This document shows, piece after piece, positions 7,999 through 16,937 of a stretch of DNA of 64,000 nucleotides (the first letter of the stretch is position 1; each line of letters begins with the position of its first letter). The stretch comes from Gilichinskyi gelida (GTDB taxonomy: Bacteria; Acidobacteriota; Thermoanaerobaculia; Gp7-AA8), in assembly GCA_038040385.1 (NCBI GenBank), contig JBBPII010000001.1, positions 558,001-622,000 on the forward strand. Direction: 5' to 3'. The notes below the pieces were generated by a model, which saw only the letters and a list, made by a program, of their open reading frames with translations, searched no databases and was not told the DNA's origin. The position numbers and the translations under genes were made by a program.

Positions 7999-9273
7999 AT
8001 GCTTGCACGCGAGTACCTCCGCGAGAACGCGGACGCCTATCGGGCCGCCTTGAAGAGCCGCGGCTCGTCGGCCGACATCGACCGCTTCCTCACCCTCGAC
8101 GCCGAGCGCCGCCGCACCATCGCCGAGGTGGAGACGCTGAAGAGTCAGCGCAACGTGGCCTCGCAGGAGATCGCCTCGCTCAAGAAGAACAAGCAGGACG
8201 CCTCCGCGCAGATCGGGGCCATGAAGCGTGTCGGCGACGAGATCAAGCAACTCGACGACCGGCTGGCGGCGATCGAGGACGAGCTGCGCGCGTTGGAGCT
8301 GGAGTTCCCCAACGTTCCGCATCAGTCGGTGCCGGTCGGCGCCGATGACAGCGCCAATCGCGAAGAGCGCTCTTGGGGCGAGAAGCCGAGCTTCGATTTC
8401 ACTCCGAAAGCGCACTGGGACCTCGGCGAGTCGCTCGGCATCCTGGATTTCGACCGCGGCGCGAAGATCACCGGCGCGCGCTTCACGCTGATCACCGGCG
8501 CGGGGGCGAAGCTCAATCGCGCGTTGATCGACTTCTTCCTCGATCACGCCTCGCAGCGCGGCTACACCGAGGTCGTGCCGCCCTTCATCGTCAACGCCGA
8601 CTCACTGCGCGGGACGGGGCAGCTCCCGAAGTTCGAGCAGGATCTGTTCAAGCTCACCGACCGCGATTACTACCTCATCCCGACCGCCGAGGTGCCGGTG
8701 ACGAACATCCATCGCGACGAGATCCTCGACGCCGCCTCATTACCCCGGTACTACACGGCGTACTCGCCCTGCTTCCGCAGCGAGGCCGGGTCGTATGGAA
8801 AGGACACTCGCGGGCTGATCCGGCAGCACCAGTTCGAGAAGGTCGAGCTGGTGAAGGTCGTGATGCCGGAGCGCTCCTGGGACGAGCACGAGGCCCTTAC
8901 CCGCGATGCCGAAACGATCCTCCAGGCCCTCGGACTGCACTACCGGGTGATGACGCTGTCGTCGGGCGACATGAGTTTTTCGTCAGCGAAGACGTATGAC
9001 ATCGAAGTCTGGCTGCCAGGACAGGATGCGTATCGCGAGATCGCCTCGTCATCGAACTTCCTCGACTTCCAGGCCCGCCGCGCGAACATCCGCTACAGGA
9101 CCGCCGAGAAAAGGACCGGCTTCGTGCACACCCTCAACAGCTCCGGCTTGCCGGTGGGGCGGACGCTGGTGGCGATCCTGGAGAACTACCAGCGCGCGGA
9201 CGGATCGGTGGTCATCCCCGAGATTCTGCGGCCGTACATGAAGGGGATGTCGCTCCTGTCATCCGGACCCTGA
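7999..9273 (+). CDS. serS: Seryl-tRNA synthetase
   Basis: A 424-residue class II synthetase that charges tRNA-Ser in the cytoplasm. The N-terminal 100 residues form the long antiparallel coiled-coil tRNA-binding arm. Class II motif 1 is GYTEVVPPF, motif 2 is FRSEAGSYGKDTRGLIRQHQ, and motif 3 is LPVGRTLVAILENYQ. The length is normal. The extreme C-terminus is odd: the last residues (SSGP) and the stop codon are encoded by the left end of the palindromic repeat at 9258, so the repeat appears to have replaced the native end of the gene. This should not hurt function because the family tail is variable. Confidence 0.97.
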   Translation: MLAREYLRENADAYRAALKSRGSSADIDRFLTLDAERRRTIAEVETLKSQRNVASQEIASLKKNKQDASAQIGAMKRVGDEIKQLDDRLAAIEDELRALELEFPNVPHQSVPVGADDSANREERSWGEKPSFDFTPKAHWDLGESLGILDFDRGAKITGARFTLITGAGAKLNRALIDFFLDHASQRGYTEVVPPFIVNADSLRGTGQLPKFEQDLFKLTDRDYYLIPTAEVPVTNIHRDEILDAASLPRYYTAYSPCFRSEAGSYGKDTRGLIRQHQFEKVELVKVVMPERSWDEHEALTRDAETILQALGLHYRVMTLSSGDMSFSSAKTYDIEVWLPGQDAYREIASSSNFLDFQARRANIRYRTAEKRTGFVHTLNSSGLPVGRTLVAILENYQRADGSVVIPEILRPYMKGMSLLSSGP

Positions 9274-9375
9274 GCGCAGCGAAGGGGAGGGACCTGGGGG
9301 ATCGGGCGGCGCCCGGAACGACCTGCTGCGCGCCGCCCGCGCCCCCAGGTCCCTCGCTCACGCTCGGGATGACAC
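9258..9375. repeat. Long hairpin repeat, family A copy 2
   Basis: The outer arms GTCATCC/GGATGAC are family A ends. An inner pair of long arms (GAGGGACCTGGGGG against CCCCCAGGTCCCTC, extended by GGGCGGCGC/GCGCCGCCC) surrounds a short loop. It lies between convergent serS and the FHA gene and overlaps the last 16 bases of serS. A long stable RNA hairpin can form on either strand, so it is a candidate two-way terminator. Confidence 0.8.
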
Positions 9376-9388
9376 GCCGGCCGCTACA

Positions 9389-10576
9389 CTACCCGTCGAA
9401 GAGGACTTCGAAGCGCAAGTCCGTCGCGCCGAGGCGGATCTGGTCGGCGTGCTGTAGTTGTGAGTGATAGACCCGCGCGCCGTTCAACCACGTGCCGTTG
9501 CGGCTCTTGAGGTCTTCGATCGCGTAGCCCTCCGGCGCGCGATAGATCCGCGCGTGGTGGCCGGAGATACCGAGGTCAGTCAGCAGGATGTCATTGTCGA
9601 AGAGGCGGCCGATGTGGTGCTCCGACTCGCTCAGCGGGTACGTCTTGCCGGCCTCGTCTCCGTTGACGATCGAGAGCTGGGCGATCGTCTTCTTCACCAC
9701 GTCGTGATACGAGAGCCGCGCCTCGCTGGAGACGAGAAGGCTCGTGTCGTCGGACATCTCCACCACCGTCGAGTCGCCGCCGAAACTGGCCATGCCCTGG
9801 CGAATGGTGTCCTCTCCCATCGGCGGCACCGGCGTGGTGTGGCCGGTGTCCTCGCGAAGCGCGTCGGCGCTGACCGGCTCGATCAGCTTGTTGGCCAGGA
9901 GTCCATAGACGACGCGGTAGACGTGGAAGGCGTCGTCGTCGACGTCACGGCAGAGGTCCTCCAGCGATCGTTGACCGTTGATCAGGAAAAGGATCTTCCA
10001 CTCGTCGAGCGAGAGGGTGATCTTCTCCGCCTGCGGGTCGCGCACCACGCGGAAGACCACGGCGCTGTCGGGCAGCAACGCGAGGCAATCAGCCCACTCT
10101 TCGATGCGGCGCGCGCCCTCCATGATCAGGTTGGCCAGGTCGATGGTGATGGTCACCGCGCGCGGCGGCAGATCGAATCCGTCGTAGAAGCCGAACGTCC
10201 CTTCGCTCCAGACGAAGGCGTCGTAGATGACTTCCGCCACCTGCACCTTGAGGTAGTCGTCGATCTGCTCCTGGGTGAGGACGCCCTGCTGCACGGCGAC
10301 GTCGCCGAATCGCCCGCCGCCGCGGACGACCGCCGCGTCGATGGCCTCAGATTCCTCGCGGGTGATCTTCTTTTTTCGCAGGAGGATCGATCCGAGCCGG
10401 AACGACTCCTGATTCGAGGCGGCGTAGACGATCTCGCCGGCGCGGAAGAAGACGTAGGCCTCCTTTTCGCCCGCCGCCAGGGTGAGCATGCCGGTCTTGC
10501 GCGTCGTGGCGACGAAGGCGAATATGTCGGGCAGTTTGAAGGCGGCCAGACTTCCGGCGAGCGAGGCGTTGCTCAT
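9389..10576 (-). CDS. DUF4388-FHA domain protein
   Basis: A 395-residue protein; the ATG at 10576 starts the conserved N-terminus MSNASLAGSLAAFKLPDIF. Residues 1-110 match the DUF4388/PatA-type N-terminal domain (TGMLTL, then VFFRAGEIVYA), often found in gliding and social signalling proteins. A middle helical region follows. Residues about 300-390 form an FHA domain with HIGRLFDNDI, GISGHHARI and LKSRNGTWLNG, the set needed to bind phosphothreonine. A membrane Ser/Thr kinase at 41241-43019 could in principle supply phosphorylated ligands; that link is only inference. It is divergent from the VOC gene with 30 bases between starts. Confidence 0.88.
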   Translation of the reverse strand: MSNASLAGSLAAFKLPDIFAFVATTRKTGMLTLAAGEKEAYVFFRAGEIVYAASNQESFRLGSILLRKKKITREESEAIDAAVVRGGGRFGDVAVQQGVLTQEQIDDYLKVQVAEVIYDAFVWSEGTFGFYDGFDLPPRAVTITIDLANLIMEGARRIEEWADCLALLPDSAVVFRVVRDPQAEKITLSLDEWKILFLINGQRSLEDLCRDVDDDAFHVYRVVYGLLANKLIEPVSADALREDTGHTTPVPPMGEDTIRQGMASFGGDSTVVEMSDDTSLLVSSEARLSYHDVVKKTIAQLSIVNGDEAGKTYPLSESEHHIGRLFDNDILLTDLGISGHHARIYRAPEGYAIEDLKSRNGTWLNGARVYHSQLQHADQIRLGATDLRFEVLFDG

Positions 10577-10606
10577 GGCGTGGCGCGATTGTATCGGAGC
10601 GAGCGA

Positions 10607-10969
10607 ATGATCAAGACCCACGGGCTCACGCACATCAGTCTTTCCGTCCGTGATCCGGAGCGCTCGCTCCGTTTCTACCGCGACGTCTTCGGCGTCGAGG
10701 AGTACTACCGCGACGACGATCAGATCCAGGTGAAGGGCCCCGGCAAGTGGGACGTCCTGGCTTTCGAGCGGCGGAAGGGCGCCGGCAAACGCGGCGGCAT
10801 CGACCACTTCGGATTTCGCCTAACGAAGCCGGACGACATCGACGCCGCGATTGCCGCGGTGCGGAAGGCCGGCGGCAAGATCGTCCGCCGCGGCGAGTTC
10901 GCGCCGGGCCTGCCGTTCGCGTACGTGCACGATCCCGACGGCTACGAGATCGAGATCTGGTTCGAGTAG
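10607..10969 (+). CDS. VOC-family (glyoxalase-like) protein
   Basis: A 120-residue vicinal-oxygen-chelate protein. The start at 10607 gives the typical first strand KTHGLTHISLSVRDPERSL. A first metal-ligand His in LTHISLSV, a second His in GIDHFGFRL and a Glu in DGYEIEIWFE fit the metal set of glyoxalase/bleomycin-resistance proteins. The size equals a single two-module VOC unit. The substrate cannot be named from sequence; lactoylglutathione lyase, fosfomycin thiol transferase and dioxygenase-like members all share this outline. Its 3' end overlaps the convergent transporter gene by 28 bases. Confidence 0.88.
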   Translation: MIKTHGLTHISLSVRDPERSLRFYRDVFGVEEYYRDDDQIQVKGPGKWDVLAFERRKGAGKRGGIDHFGFRLTKPDDIDAAIAAVRKAGGKIVRRGEFAPGLPFAYVHDPDGYEIEIWFE

Positions 10970-11868
10970 ATCACCAGAAGCGACACGCTGGAGATCACCA
11001 GCCAGAGGATCACGCCGAACAGCAGCGGCCGCACGCCGACGGCGGCGATCGATTTGCGCGACAGCGCCGCGCCGATCAGGAAGAGGGTGACGGTCAGGCC
11101 GATGCGCGCCAAGTGGACGATGGCGTCCCACGGGCCGGCGACGTAAGTCCGGATCACCGAGGCGATGAGGAAGAAGAGGATGAACCAGGGGATCGCCACC
11201 TTCGCCGACCTGCGCTTGAAGGCGAACGCGGTCGCCAGCGTGAGCGGCACGATCCAGAGGGCGCGCGTCAGTTTGATCGTCGTGGCGATCTGCAGCGCCT
11301 CCGCCCCGTACTTTGCCGCGGCGCCGACGACTGAACTGGTGTCGTGGATGGCGATGGCCGCCCACACGCCGAACTGCGTCTGCGTCAGATGAAGCTGGTG
11401 TCCGATCGGCGGGAAGGCGAACAGGGCGATCGAGTTGAGGATGAAGACCGTGCCGAGGGCGACGGACATCTCCTCGTCCTTCGCGTCGATCACCGGCCCG
11501 ACCGCGGCAATCGCGCTGCCGCCGCAGATCGCCGTCCCCGAGGAGATCAGGTGGGCGGTGGTGCGGTCGATGCGCATGGCGCGGCCGAGGATGTAGCCGA
11601 GGAGCAGCGTGCCGGCGATGGTCACGAGGGTGAAAAGGATGCCGGTGCGCCCGGCCTCGACGACCTTCTGCAGGTTCATGCCGAAGCCGAGGCCGACGAC
11701 GGAGGCCTGCAGCAGGATCCTGGTCGGCTTCGACGTCTGCGCGGCGAACGGATTGCCGGCGGTGAGCGCGAGCGCGAGGCCGAGCGCCAGCGCGATCGGC
11801 GGCGACGCCCACGGCGTGGCGCAGAAGATGAGCAGCGCGACGAAGAGGATGATGCGCAGCCAGCGCAT
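10942..11868 (-). CDS. YeiH/UPF0324-family membrane transporter
   Basis: A 308-residue inner-membrane protein with about nine to ten hydrophobic helices, matching the YeiH family annotated as putative sulfate exporters. Family-like blocks are GLGFGMNLQKVVEAG, SSGTAICGGSAIAA, the acidic stretch DAKDEEMSVALG, and AIHDTSSVVGAAAKYG. The start at 11868 (MRWLRIILF) overlaps the upstream hydrolase stop by one base (TGATG), so I prefer it to an in-frame start 42 bases further upstream. The transported ion is not established for most of the family. It forms a two-gene operon with the dienelactone hydrolase. Confidence 0.88.
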   Translation of the reverse strand: MRWLRIILFVALLIFCATPWASPPIALALGLALALTAGNPFAAQTSKPTRILLQASVVGLGFGMNLQKVVEAGRTGILFTLVTIAGTLLLGYILGRAMRIDRTTAHLISSGTAICGGSAIAAVGPVIDAKDEEMSVALGTVFILNSIALFAFPPIGHQLHLTQTQFGVWAAIAIHDTSSVVGAAAKYGAEALQIATTIKLTRALWIVPLTLATAFAFKRRSAKVAIPWFILFFLIASVIRTYVAGPWDAIVHLARIGLTVTLFLIGAALSRKSIAAVGVRPLLFGVILWLVISSVSLLVIYSNQISIS

Positions 11869-12548
11869 CAACGAACGTGCTTGCGAAGGAAGTCCACCGT
11901 CGTCCGCCACGCGCTCTGCGCCGCCTGCGGGTTGTAGACCTCTTTGCGCGTGTCGTTGAAGAAGGCGTGATTTGCGTGCGGATAGACGATGAGCTGCACG
12001 TTCTTCCCCAGTGCCTTCAACTGCTTCTCACGCTCGCGACCTTCGGAGGCCGGAACGCCCTGATCGTCTTCGCCGTAGATCAGCAGCAGCGGCGCGGTGA
12101 GGTTGTTCCAGTCGAATGCCACCTTCTTGAAGCCGCCGTAAAAGCTGACCACCGCCCCGACCTTCGAGCCTTCCTTGGTCCCCGTGTACTGCGCGAGCGC
12201 GCCGCCCATGCAGAAGCCGATGACGCCGTACGTCTGCGACGAGCACTCGGGGCGGGTGAGGAGGTACTCGCCCGCGGCGGCGATCTCGCGCTCGGCGCGG
12301 TCGGCGTCCATTTCCATCAGCAGCTTGCCCGCTTCGTCGGGCGACTTGGTGGTCTTGCCGTGATAGAGGTCCGGCGCCATCGCGCAGAATCCCACGGCAG
12401 CGAAACGGTTGACGAGATCCTCGATGTGCGGGACGAGGCCCCACCATTCCTGAATCACGACGACCGGGGGGCCCTTGCCCGTTTCCGGCGCCGCGAAGTA
12501 ACCCTGGCAGATGTGACCGTTGGATGGAAATTCGACTCGCTGACCCAT
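11868..12548 (-). CDS. Dienelactone hydrolase-family enzyme
   Basis: A 226-residue alpha/beta hydrolase. The nucleophile is a Cys in GFCMGG near residue 113, as in dienelactone hydrolases. The Asp in YGEDDQGVP and His in YPHANHAFFND complete the triad. N-terminal VVVIQEWWGL is typical of the family. Such enzymes open cyclic lactones in aromatic degradation, but many members act on other esters and no other aromatic-pathway genes are near. The stop overlaps the start of the YeiH-like transporter gene. The protein is cytoplasmic, with no signal peptide. Confidence 0.93.
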   Translation of the reverse strand: MGQRVEFPSNGHICQGYFAAPETGKGPPVVVIQEWWGLVPHIEDLVNRFAAVGFCAMAPDLYHGKTTKSPDEAGKLLMEMDADRAEREIAAAGEYLLTRPECSSQTYGVIGFCMGGALAQYTGTKEGSKVGAVVSFYGGFKKVAFDWNNLTAPLLLIYGEDDQGVPASEGREREKQLKALGKNVQLIVYPHANHAFFNDTRKEVYNPQAAQSAWRTTVDFLRKHVR

Positions 12549-12580
12549 ACCGCGATTTTATGCGAGAATCGCCGATAGTC

Positions 12581-12835
12581 ATGACGCTCACCAAGGATCA
12601 GATCACGGGACTGGCGAGGAAGCCGCACTGCCCGCGCTGCGATCTGGATAAGACGATCGGCAACGCGCTGTGCCGCCGCTGTCGCGCCAAACTGCCGATG
12701 AACATGCGTTCGGGCCTGGAGCGCATTCCGTCGAAGGATGCGTGGACCGTGGCGAGCGCCATGCGCGCCGCCGCCAACTATTTCGACGTGCACTTCCAGT
12801 CGATCCGCAACTTCGGCGGCGGCCGGAAGCGTTAG
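12581..12835 (+). CDS. Small zinc-ribbon protein
   Basis: An 84-residue basic protein I do not recognise. It holds two CxxC knuckles, CPRC (residues 17-20) and CRRC (residues 31-34), which should bind one Zn ion, followed by a helical tail rich in Arg (FQSIRNFGGGRKR). The start at 12581 is preferred; an in-frame ATG at 12560 adds seven residues and cannot be excluded. It is divergent from the dienelactone hydrolase gene with only 32 bases between the two starts. Its last four bases overlap the convergent anti-sigma-like gene. A nucleic-acid-binding role is plausible but unproven. Confidence 0.7.
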   Translation: MTLTKDQITGLARKPHCPRCDLDKTIGNALCRRCRAKLPMNMRSGLERIPSKDAWTVASAMRAAANYFDVHFQSIRNFGGGRKR

Positions 12836-13863
12836 CGGCGCCGCGCCTCCGCGGCCGCGGCGAGATCGTCCAACCCCGCAGCGCGCGCCTTCGCCGCGAC
12901 CTTCTCCGGCGGCGCTCCCGCCGCCAGCGCCGCCGCGAGCGATGCCAACTTCATCCGCCGCGAGGCGTCGTTCCACTCGCGGAGATCGCCGCGCCGGATC
13001 GCGCGCTTCATGGCGCCCGCGCGCACCGTGGCGATGACTTCGTTGCCGGTTCGACCGGAACGAAGCGTGATCTCGTAGAGAGACGTGCCGTTGGAGGCGA
13101 TCCCATGCCACGCCGCGACCGCGGCATCGTTGAACGCGACGTCCGCCCTGCCGTCGTGCGGACCGTCGAGCGAGACGCGCACGATGTACTTCGCGTCGTC
13201 GAACGGCGCGGCGGCCGCTTCGACGTCGAGCGTGAGCGTCGCGGGAGCATTGTCAGCGCGCGCGAAGCGCTGCACGAGCGCATCGGCGGACTGCGACGCC
13301 GGCGCGGCGGCCGCCTTGGCCATCGGCGCCGCGGCGTTGACGGTGATAGCTTCCGCGACCCCTCCCACCACGCCCTCCTTCACGCCGGCGCTTTCGTCCT
13401 TGCTGGCGACTTCTTCGAGCACGATCGGCTCCGGCCTCGCCTCGGCGACGATCGCCTGCCGCTGGTCGTTGAGCCTCGGCCTCGATGGTCTCGCCGCCAC
13501 CGAGGGCGGCGGCGGTGCAGGGGACGGCGCGATGCGGTCGAGCTCACGCGCGGCCGCCAACTGCGGCTGTGGCGCGGGGGCGGCCGGCGCGCTGTTGGTC
13601 GCGGCCTCGAATTTTTCCGGAGCGAACTTGCGCGACACGAGGTTCAGCGCGAGATAGAGCGACGAGACGAGCAGGATGATCGACGCGGCGACGCGGATGT
13701 TGAAGGCCACGGACTGCCGGAGGCGGACCCGCTCCTTCTCCGCATCGACGAGCAGCGGTTTCGGGATCTCGCCTTTGATGCGGTCCGCCAGCCCGGCCGG
13801 CGGTTTCGGCACGGGAGCCAGCGACAGCTTTCTCTGCAAGTCGGCTTTTCGGTTCGGCCTCAT
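12832..13863 (-). CDS. Membrane-anchored anti-sigma-like protein
   Basis: A 343-residue protein with a short N-terminal cytoplasmic segment (about 55 residues), a single membrane helix (VAASIILLVSSLYLALNLV) and a long Ala/Pro-rich periplasmic part ending in helices. Its ATG overlaps the stop of the upstream ECF sigma gene by four bases (ATGA), the classic sigma/anti-sigma layout. No ZAS zinc-finger motif is visible in the cytoplasmic part, so the anti-sigma assignment rests on position and topology. The periplasmic domain could sense envelope stress; the middle contains a beta-rich stretch (SLDGPHDGRADVAFND). Confidence 0.75.
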   Translation of the reverse strand: MRPNRKADLQRKLSLAPVPKPPAGLADRIKGEIPKPLLVDAEKERVRLRQSVAFNIRVAASIILLVSSLYLALNLVSRKFAPEKFEAATNSAPAAPAPQPQLAAARELDRIAPSPAPPPPSVAARPSRPRLNDQRQAIVAEARPEPIVLEEVASKDESAGVKEGVVGGVAEAITVNAAAPMAKAAAAPASQSADALVQRFARADNAPATLTLDVEAAAAPFDDAKYIVRVSLDGPHDGRADVAFNDAAVAAWHGIASNGTSLYEITLRSGRTGNEVIATVRAGAMKRAIRRGDLREWNDASRRMKLASLAAALAAGAPPEKVAAKARAAGLDDLAAAAEARRR

Positions 13864-14486
13864 CGGTCTTCCTCGTCGAGCGACGTCTCCAGCAGCCCGA
13901 ACGCCTTGTGCAGGCGCTTGCGGATGGCCACCGTGGTGATGTCCTCGATTTTCGCGATCTCCTTCACCGCCAGACCGCCCCAGAAGTGCGCGGTGACGGT
14001 GAAGCGGAGATCTTCAGGGAGCTTCAATACCGCGCGGCGGAGTCGCTCGGCTTCCTCCGCGCCGCTCAGGACTTCGTCCGCCGCCGGCGCCCGGTCCGGC
14101 ACCTCCGGAGCTTCCGGCGCGTCGAGCGAGGTCATCAGCCTCGGCCGGCGGATGTGATTCAGAAACGTGGTGTACGCGATGCGGTACAGCCAGGTGAACA
14201 ACTGCGACCTGCCGTCGAAGCCGCCCAGCGCCTCCCACGCCTTGCGGTACGTCTCCTGCGTCAGATCGGCGGCGAGGTCGCCGTCGCCGCACAGCCGGTA
14301 CAACGAGGCATAGACCGCCGAGTATGTCCGCTCGACGATCTCTTCCGCGGCCGCGCGATCGCCGCCGCGAATCGAGGTCAGCAGGCGCCGCTCGTCGCTC
14401 CATGGCGCGGTCACCGGCTCACGCTCCACCGCCGTGATGGGAAAAGGCGCAACGTTCCTCACGCTCCTTGGACACAGCTCCGCCAC
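13860..14486 (-). CDS. ECF-type RNA polymerase sigma factor
   Basis: A 208-residue sigma-70 family ECF factor. Region 2 is visible as DLAADLTQETYRKAWEAL followed by FTWLYRIAYTTFLNHIRR; region 4 as LPEDLRFTVTAHFWGGLAVKE then ITTVAIRKRLHKAF. It directs RNA polymerase to a small regulon and is probably held inactive by the coupled downstream membrane protein. I use the GTG at 14486 as the outermost start; a later start is possible because the first 30 residues are not family-like. It is divergent from the DUF1684 gene, with 36 bases between the two starts. Confidence 0.92.
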   Translation of the reverse strand: MAELCPRSVRNVAPFPITAVEREPVTAPWSDERRLLTSIRGGDRAAAEEIVERTYSAVYASLYRLCGDGDLAADLTQETYRKAWEALGGFDGRSQLFTWLYRIAYTTFLNHIRRPRLMTSLDAPEAPEVPDRAPAADEVLSGAEEAERLRRAVLKLPEDLRFTVTAHFWGGLAVKEIAKIEDITTVAIRKRLHKAFGLLETSLDEEDR

Positions 14487-14522
14487 AATTGATAACCACG
14501 GGCCGCGTATCCTATCGCACGC

Positions 14523-15395
14523 ATGAAACGGATCGTCCCGCTATTGTTGATCGCGCTGGCATGCCGCGAGGAATCAAAGCCCCCCGTGGACCGCGCTGCC
14601 TTCGACCGTGAGATCGCCGAGTACCGCCAGACGCGGCTCGCGCGGCTGACGCGGCCGGAGGGGTGGCTGAGCGTCGTCGCCTTGATTCCGCTGAAGGAGG
14701 GGGCGAACGATGTCGAGCTGCCGTCGAAGCCGCCGGTGAAGGCGCGTATGACGTTAAAGAACGGCAAGGTCACGCTCGACCCGAGTCCGGCGTTCACCAT
14801 CGACGACAAGCCGGTGACCGCGCCGGTCGAGCTGCACAACGACACCGAGGAAGCCGGGTACACGGTGGCCAAGCATGGCGCGATGTCGTTCTTCATCCAC
14901 AAGGTCGGCGACAACTTCGGCGTCCGGGTGAAGGACCCTGACAGCGAGCACCGCAAGGACTTCAAGGGAATCGACACCTTTCCTCCCGACCCGAAGTACC
15001 GCGTCGAGGCGCGCTTCGAGCCGTACAACCCGCCCAAGCACATCCCCATGCCGAACGTCTCCGGCATCACCACCGACGAGGTCTCGCCGGGCGCGCTCGT
15101 CTTCACCCTCGATGGCAAGGAGTACCGCATCGATCCGATCCTCGAGCAGGGGGAGAAGGACCTCTTCATCATCATCAAGGATGCGACGAGCGGCCGCGAG
15201 ACGTACGGCGCGGCGCGCTACCTCTACGCATCGCCGCCCGACGCGAGCGGCAAGACGATCGTCGACTTCAACAAGGCGTACAACCCGCCGTGCGCCTTCA
15301 CGCCGTACGCGACCTGTCCGCTGCCGCCGCCGCAGAACCGGCTGCCGATTCGCATCGAGGCAGGGGAGAAGAAGTACGCCGGCGGACACGCCTAA
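14523..15395 (+). CDS. DUF1684 lipoprotein
   Basis: A 290-residue protein of the DUF1684 family. A lipobox ends at Cys14 (MKRIVPLLLIALAC), so it should be a lipid-anchored envelope protein. Family blocks are RPEGWLSVVALIPLKEG, the central PDPKYRVEARFEPY, and the C-terminal NPPCAFTPYATCPLPP and NRLPIRIEAGEK. Family members have no established activity that I can state. It is divergent from the ECF sigma factor, so control by that sigma factor is an attractive but untested idea. Its stop overlaps the convergent M20 peptidase gene by four bases. Confidence 0.9.
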   Translation: MKRIVPLLLIALACREESKPPVDRAAFDREIAEYRQTRLARLTRPEGWLSVVALIPLKEGANDVELPSKPPVKARMTLKNGKVTLDPSPAFTIDDKPVTAPVELHNDTEEAGYTVAKHGAMSFFIHKVGDNFGVRVKDPDSEHRKDFKGIDTFPPDPKYRVEARFEPYNPPKHIPMPNVSGITTDEVSPGALVFTLDGKEYRIDPILEQGEKDLFIIIKDATSGRETYGAARYLYASPPDASGKTIVDFNKAYNPPCAFTPYATCPLPPPQNRLPIRIEAGEKKYAGGHA

Positions 15396-16801
15396 GCGTT
15401 CTTGCGCTCGTCCGCCAGCACCTTCGCCACACACGACGTGACGTTCTTTCCCGCGCCGATGTGCAGGAACTCGTTCGGTCCGTGCGCGTTGCTGTGCGGA
15501 CCCAGGACGCCGGTGATGAGGAATTGCGCGGTCGGGTAGCGCTGGCCGAGCATCCCCATGAAGGGGATCGAGCCGCCCTCGCCCCAGGTCGTGGCCGGCC
15601 TTCCGAAAAAGGCTTGCGACGCCTCGTCGACCGAACGCTCGAGCCAGGCCTCGGTCTTCGGCGCCTCCCAACCCGTACCACCCTTCTCCGGCTCGAAGCT
15701 GACGCGCGCGCCGTACGGCGGATCGCTCTCGAAGAGCTCCTTCAGCTTGCGGTCGATGTTCGTGGCATCGAGCGTCGGCGGAAGGCGGAGCGAGATCTTG
15801 AGCGACGTCTTCGGACGGAGGACGTTGCCGGCCTGCACGAGGTCGGGCATCCCGCCCTGGCCGGTGATGGCCAGCGACGGCCGCCATGTGCGGTTGAGGA
15901 GCAGCTCGAGGGTGTCGCTTTCGACCGGCTTCATGCCGGAAATGAACGGGAACTTGTCGTAGACCTCGTCGCCGAGGATGCGAGCGGTTTCGCGCGCCTC
16001 ATCGATGCGATGCGGCGGGACTTTCACGTGGAGCCAGTCGGGGATGATGCGGCCCGTCTTCGCATCTTCGAGACGATCGAGAAGGAGACGGATGATGCGG
16101 AAGCTGTCGGGGACGATGCCGCTTGCGTCGCCCGAGTGCACGCCCTCGGTCAGCACCTCGACGTTGAGGTTGCCGACAATCGAGCCGCGCAGCGACGTCG
16201 TCATCCAGAGCTGCTCGTAGTTGCCGCAGCCGCTGTCGAGGCAGATCACCAGCCGCGGTGTGCCGATGCGGTCGGCGAGCAGCTCGATGTACGCCGGCAG
16301 GTCGGTCGACCCGCTCTCTTCGCAACATTCGATGATGACCACGATGCGGGAGTGCGGGAGCTGCTGCGACTTCACCGCGGCGATGGCGGTGATGGCGGCG
16401 AAGATGGCGTAGCCGTCGTCCGCGCCGCCGCGGCCGTAGAGTTTGCCGTCGCGGAGGACGGGGGTCCACGGGCCGAGCCCCTCCTCCCACCCGGTCATTG
16501 CCGGCTGCTTGTCGAGGTGGCCGTACATGAGCACGGTAGTGGAGGCGTCGCCGTCGATTTCCATGAAAAGAAGCGGTGTGCGTCCGTCCAATTCATGAGT
16601 CTCGATGCGAAGTCCGGCGATGGCCTGCTGCTCGACCCAGGCGCGAGCTAAGGTGATCGCCTGATGCATGTGGCCGTTCTTCTTCCAGTCGGGGTCGAAC
16701 AGCGGCGATTGATTGGGGATGCGAATGTACCGTTCGAGAGTGTAGACGACGGAGGTATCCCACGTCTGGCCGACGGTGCGGGCTGTCTGTTCGGCGTTCA
16801 T
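15392..16801 (-). CDS. M20-family metallopeptidase
   Basis: A 469-residue dipeptidase/carboxypeptidase-like enzyme with no signal peptide, so probably cytoplasmic. The co-catalytic zinc ligands are visible: His-Leu-Asp in MYGHLDKQP, the bridging Asp in GRGGADDGYA, the general base in IECCEESGS, an Asp in CLDSGCGNYEQLW and the late His in HGPNEFLHIG. The inserted dimerisation domain begins near LRGSIVGNLNVEVLTEGVHS. Its length and the first motif resemble peptidases of the CNDP-dipeptidase type. ATG start at 16801. It is convergent with the DUF1684 gene and divergent from the sigma gene 137 bases away. Confidence 0.95.
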   Translation of the reverse strand: MNAEQTARTVGQTWDTSVVYTLERYIRIPNQSPLFDPDWKKNGHMHQAITLARAWVEQQAIAGLRIETHELDGRTPLLFMEIDGDASTTVLMYGHLDKQPAMTGWEEGLGPWTPVLRDGKLYGRGGADDGYAIFAAITAIAAVKSQQLPHSRIVVIIECCEESGSTDLPAYIELLADRIGTPRLVICLDSGCGNYEQLWMTTSLRGSIVGNLNVEVLTEGVHSGDASGIVPDSFRIIRLLLDRLEDAKTGRIIPDWLHVKVPPHRIDEARETARILGDEVYDKFPFISGMKPVESDTLELLLNRTWRPSLAITGQGGMPDLVQAGNVLRPKTSLKISLRLPPTLDATNIDRKLKELFESDPPYGARVSFEPEKGGTGWEAPKTEAWLERSVDEASQAFFGRPATTWGEGGSIPFMGMLGQRYPTAQFLITGVLGPHSNAHGPNEFLHIGAGKNVTSCVAKVLADERKNA

Positions 16802-16937
16802 GCGACGGCGGAGAATAGCATCAGTGGGTGGCGGGTCTTTGGTAGGGGGCGCCGCGTATGGAAAGAGTTTACTTTTCTCTGGATTGTGCTATCGTCCCCG
16901 TGGTCTAATCCATAATTAACGAAAGGCTTCGGCGCCA

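Noticed and set aside
6319..8547. 742-codon minus-strand frame opposite subtilase and serS
   Set aside because: Covers two well-defined plus-strand genes and shows no domain; an artefact of codon bias.
16868..16892. Sigma-70 promoter before the ECF-like sigma gene
   Set aside because: TTTACT and TGCTAT are only 13 bases apart, too close for a standard promoter.
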